Shown here: positions 61,601-64,000 of the stretch, piece after piece | How positions within the stretch are numbered: position 1 is the first letter of the stretch | Layout of the letters: every line of letters begins with the position of its first letter | DNA from: Chimonanthus salicifolius | Taxonomy: Eukaryota > Streptophyta > Magnoliopsida > Laurales > Calycanthaceae | Reading direction: 5' to 3' | Length of the DNA stretch: 64,000 bases | NCBI GenBank assembly: GCA_013350335.1 | Contig: CM023541.1 | Location: forward strand, 35,704,739-35,768,738 | Made by a program: the position numbers and the translations under genes | Notes under the pieces: model-generated | What the model saw: only the letters and a program-made list of their open reading frames with translations | What the model was told of the DNA's origin: nothing | Databases searched by the model: none

Positions 61601-62231
61601 TTTCTAACGCCCCGGTCCATAAACAGGGCTTGAGGCTCGACCCAGCAAGATATTGTCCGCTTTGGGCCCACACGTGCACACGTGCGAACCCGCACGGTTT
61701 TTGGATCGGACCCGGTCCAAGTCCAGGCCCAAAACTCGTATTGCTGGAAGCAGGGGTCAAAATATCGGCCGATACGTATAGTATCGGCCGTACAAAAAAA
61801 AATTCGGCCGATATGTCCGAATTTTTGACCGAATTATCGGTCATCATATCGGCCGAATTTTAAAAATTCGATTTTTTGTTTTTTTTTTTTAAAAAAAAAA
61901 CTTTTTTTTCATAATAAGTATCAGCCGAGATGACCGATATATCGGTCCAAATCTCGGCCGAATCTGGGCCGAATCGGCCGTTTTTTCCCCCTGAAAACAG
62001 TAAATCTCGAGCCTGGGCCCAACTCAAGTTCGGCGATATTTTGCCGATATATCTGACGATATCTCATGTCCGATATATCGGGCGAGATCTCGGACGAGAT
62101 CTCACCTGTCAACCAATTTCTCCCCATCACATCTCTGTGTACAGCGGACTGCAGGATTCGGCTGGTTCGGCATGCCTGAATATTTTATTATTTTTTTAAA
62201 TCCAAAAAATCGAACCGGTCCAATTTTTTCC

Positions 62232-62239
62232 TATAAATA
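62232..62239 (+). promoter_or_regulatory. TATA-like box in hAT copy D
   Basis: TATAAATA followed by a leader-like C/A-rich stretch, possibly the fossil promoter of the lost transposase gene. Confidence 0.3.
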
Positions 62240-62799
62240 CCATTCACCTACATCTCAAATTTCACACCTTATTTTCAAAGAGAAAATCAGATTTTACTAT
62301 TTATCTTTCAAAAAAATTGCACTCTTCATTACTTGATTTAAGTAAGTTCTAAACGACCCGGATTTGTTTGAAACCGAACAATCCAGACCGTTCAAAGGTT
62401 TCTTCATTTACAGATCTACTGATCTTGTAAGTTTTGTAATTTATTTCGATTTATCTGTATTTTATTTTAATTTTTTTAGCCAAAAATAACATAAAAGAAG
62501 TTAAAAAATGCTTGAAGTTAAATAAGATATGTAGTAATAAAAGCTTTATATAGGTATTATAATTTTTTTTCCATCTTAATGTATCTGTAGTTAGTTTTTG
62601 TGTACTTTGTTAGTTACTATTTTTTTTCATTTATTTATTCATTTTTGTTAACTATTTCAACATAAAATAGCATAAATGAAAAAAAAAGTTAGAAAATGAT
62701 AATACCTATAAAATAATAGATGAACAGTTTTCATTTGCTCTTAGTTACTGTTACTAACATGTTAAAATTTACAGCAACATTTTTTACATTCACTTACTC

Positions 62800-63480
62800 C
62801 TTATTTTAATTATTTCATTATTATCTATGGACTATGATATATAAATGTTAGTAAATGGTAAAACCTATAAAATAATACATGAAATTTTTTTATTTGTTGT
62901 TATCTAATGTATACTAACTTCTTTTACAGGGATGAAATTTTTTCCTTTTATTTTATTTCTTTTTGTAATTATTTCATTATTATCTATGGACTATGACATA
63001 TAAATGTTAGAAAATGGTAAAACCTATAAAATAATACATGAAATTTTTTTATTTGCTGTTATTTAATGTATACTAACTTCTTTTACAGGGATGAAATTTT
63101 TTCCTTTTATTTTCTTTATTTTTGTAATTATTTCATTATTATCTATGGTCTATGATATATAAATGTTAGAAAATGGTAAAACCTATAAAATAATACATGA
63201 AATTTTTTTATTTGCTGTTATATAATGTATACTAACTTCTTTTACAAGGATGCAACTTTTTCCTTTTATTTTATTTCTTTTTGTAATTATTTCATTATTA
63301 TCTGTGGACTATGATATATAAATGTTAGAAAATGGTAAAACCTATAAAATAATACATGAACTTTTTTTATTTGCTGTTATTTAATGTATAATAACTTCTT
63401 TTAAAGGGATGCAATTTTTTCCTTTTATTTTATTTCTTTTTGTAATTTTCACCATTTTATTACTATTTATATAATTTCCC
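62800..63480. repeat. 159-bp tandem array inside hAT copy D
   Basis: About four units. The GATG that follows CTTTTACAGG recurs at 62931, 63090, 63249 and 63408, exactly 159 bp apart. Each unit contains AATGGTAAAACCTATAAAAT and TAATTATTTCATTATTATCT. A decayed extra unit precedes 62800. AT-rich and non-coding. Confidence 0.95.
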
Positions 63481-63868
63481 ACTATCGTAACTTCAAAAAT
63501 ATATTAGAAGATGTAAATGTCCGATATTTTATGAAAAAATTACATATTCAATAAGCTCATAATTTTCTGCATTTGCTGTAATTTTTTTGGATTTTTTTTT
63601 TAAAAAAAAAAAAAACGGAGAGGAGAGAGAAAAAGTTCGGCCAATATGAAAAATCGGCCGGGATAACGGCCCGGCCAATTTTTTTACCCCTGGCTGGAAG
63701 AGGAGGGCAATGCTACTTATAAACTCCCTCTCAAACTCCTCTACTTCCGATGTGGGACCTTATTTTCCACCCTCAAGCACACAAACACACTCCCACTCCC
63801 ACTTTCACTCCTTTGGGCCGGCCCTCATGGACTCGGCCATCTGGGCCGGGTCAGGGTATCACACCTTC

Positions 63869-64000
63869 ACTTCACAATGGTTTTTGAACTAACCAAAGAT
63901 AATTTGTACCTCATGAAGGAAACACCCCACAACTTGCATGAGTGTATGTACTAGGTCAGACGTATATTATTCTAGAAAGACATAAGGCAAACATGTTTTC
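63869..64000. other. Right edge of the window
   Basis: No feature recognised; presumably still an intron of the EMB8-like gene. Confidence 0.35.

Larger units (their letters stand above)
61751..63692. mobile_element. hAT element of the CGGCCGATAT family, 1.9 kb, copy D
   Basis: Ends CAGGGGTCAAAATATCGG and CCAATTTTTTTACCCCTG, with a perfect 8-bp target duplication GCTGGAAG (61743-61750, 63693-63700). It sits inside the third LTR of the TRIM array. Subterminal zones (61765-62110 and 63640-63670) hold ATCGGCCGATA-like motifs. The interior has a promoter-like CTATAAATACC (62231) and a 159-bp tandem array. No transposase frame remains. Confidence 0.92.
60899..63863 (-). mobile_element. TRIM array: three LTRs, two internal domains
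   Basis: LTRs at 60899-61219, 61325-61497 (internally deleted) and 61603-61750 plus 63701-63863 (split by a hAT element; the 63693-63700 copy of the 8-bp duplication belongs to it). Two roughly 105-bp internal domains lie between. Each holds the reverse complement of a tRNA-Met primer site, TGGTATTAGAACC (61310-61322) and TGGTATCAGAACC (61588-61600), and a reversed purine tract (GGGGGGCGGAT on the minus strand). The whole array is flanked by a perfect CCTTC target duplication (60894-60898, 63864-63868), so it acts as one insertion. It shares GGCCCAAAGCGGACAATAT with the TRIM at 5529. Confidence 0.9.

Noticed and set aside
60842..61863. Many overlapping open frames in all directions
   Set aside because: GC-rich TRIM LTR sequence repeated three times; frames repeat with the LTRs and have no coding features.
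62800..63480. CRISPR-like repeat array
   Set aside because: Units are contiguous 159-bp tandem repeats without unique spacers, in a plant transposon.

Overview
This is plant nuclear DNA: AT-rich, with spliced genes, long introns, plant-type retrotransposons carrying initiator-tRNA-Met primer sites, SINEs, LINEs and many MITEs. A woody angiosperm with transposon-expanded introns fits, but I cannot name the species. I can defend three protein-coding genes, all on the minus strand. (1) 2011..9009 is a complete nine-coding-exon gene for a TRP-type telomere-repeat-binding Myb protein of 690 residues. (2) 23847..25448 is a single-coding-exon STOP1-type C2H2 zinc-finger factor of 533 residues. (3) 40844..58399 is the 3' part (eight exons, 341 residues) of an EMB8-like alpha/beta-hydrolase whose 5' end lies beyond 64000.

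Layout. 1..2010 is flank. 2011..9009 is the TRP gene, with MITEs in its last intron and a terminal-repeat retrotransposon in miniature (TRIM) in the intron at 5357..7296. 9886..11819 is a non-autonomous LTR retrotransposon lying 5' of TRP, and 12700..13700 is the probable TRP promoter or leader region. 13800..18374 holds an LTR remnant and hAT-type MITEs. 18375..21668 is a 3.3 kb solo LTR. 23847..26165 is STOP1 with its leader. 26858..27138 is an inverted-repeat element. 27961..37213 is a 2.4 kb tandem duplication whose second copy was split by a nested insertion that contains a second 3.2 kb solo LTR in the opposite orientation. 39541..40062 is a SINE end plus a hAT MITE. 40844..58399 is the EMB8-like gene; its introns hold LINE, gypsy and copia remnants and a 4.9 kb copia element with a perfect target-site duplication. 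58960..63868 holds a SINE, a hAT-like element and a three-LTR TRIM array with a 1.9 kb hAT element nested inside it.

How things work together. The three genes are unrelated in function (telomere binding, acid/aluminium stress transcription, lipid- or ester-type hydrolase) and simply neighbour each other. The rest is best read as layered insertion history. Several layers can be ordered from the sequence because target-site duplications are intact, and because two insertions (TRIM at 5529, copia at 50532) sit in one copy of a tandem duplication while the other copy keeps the empty site. I found no CRISPR array, operon, riboswitch or confident tRNA/rRNA gene, and nothing I would call a new enzymatic system. 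The most unusual items are a hAT MITE family built around iterated CGGCCGATAT palindromes, an in-frame stop-free first intron in the TRP gene, and clusters of CGGA/TCCG palindromes inside the two large solo LTRs.
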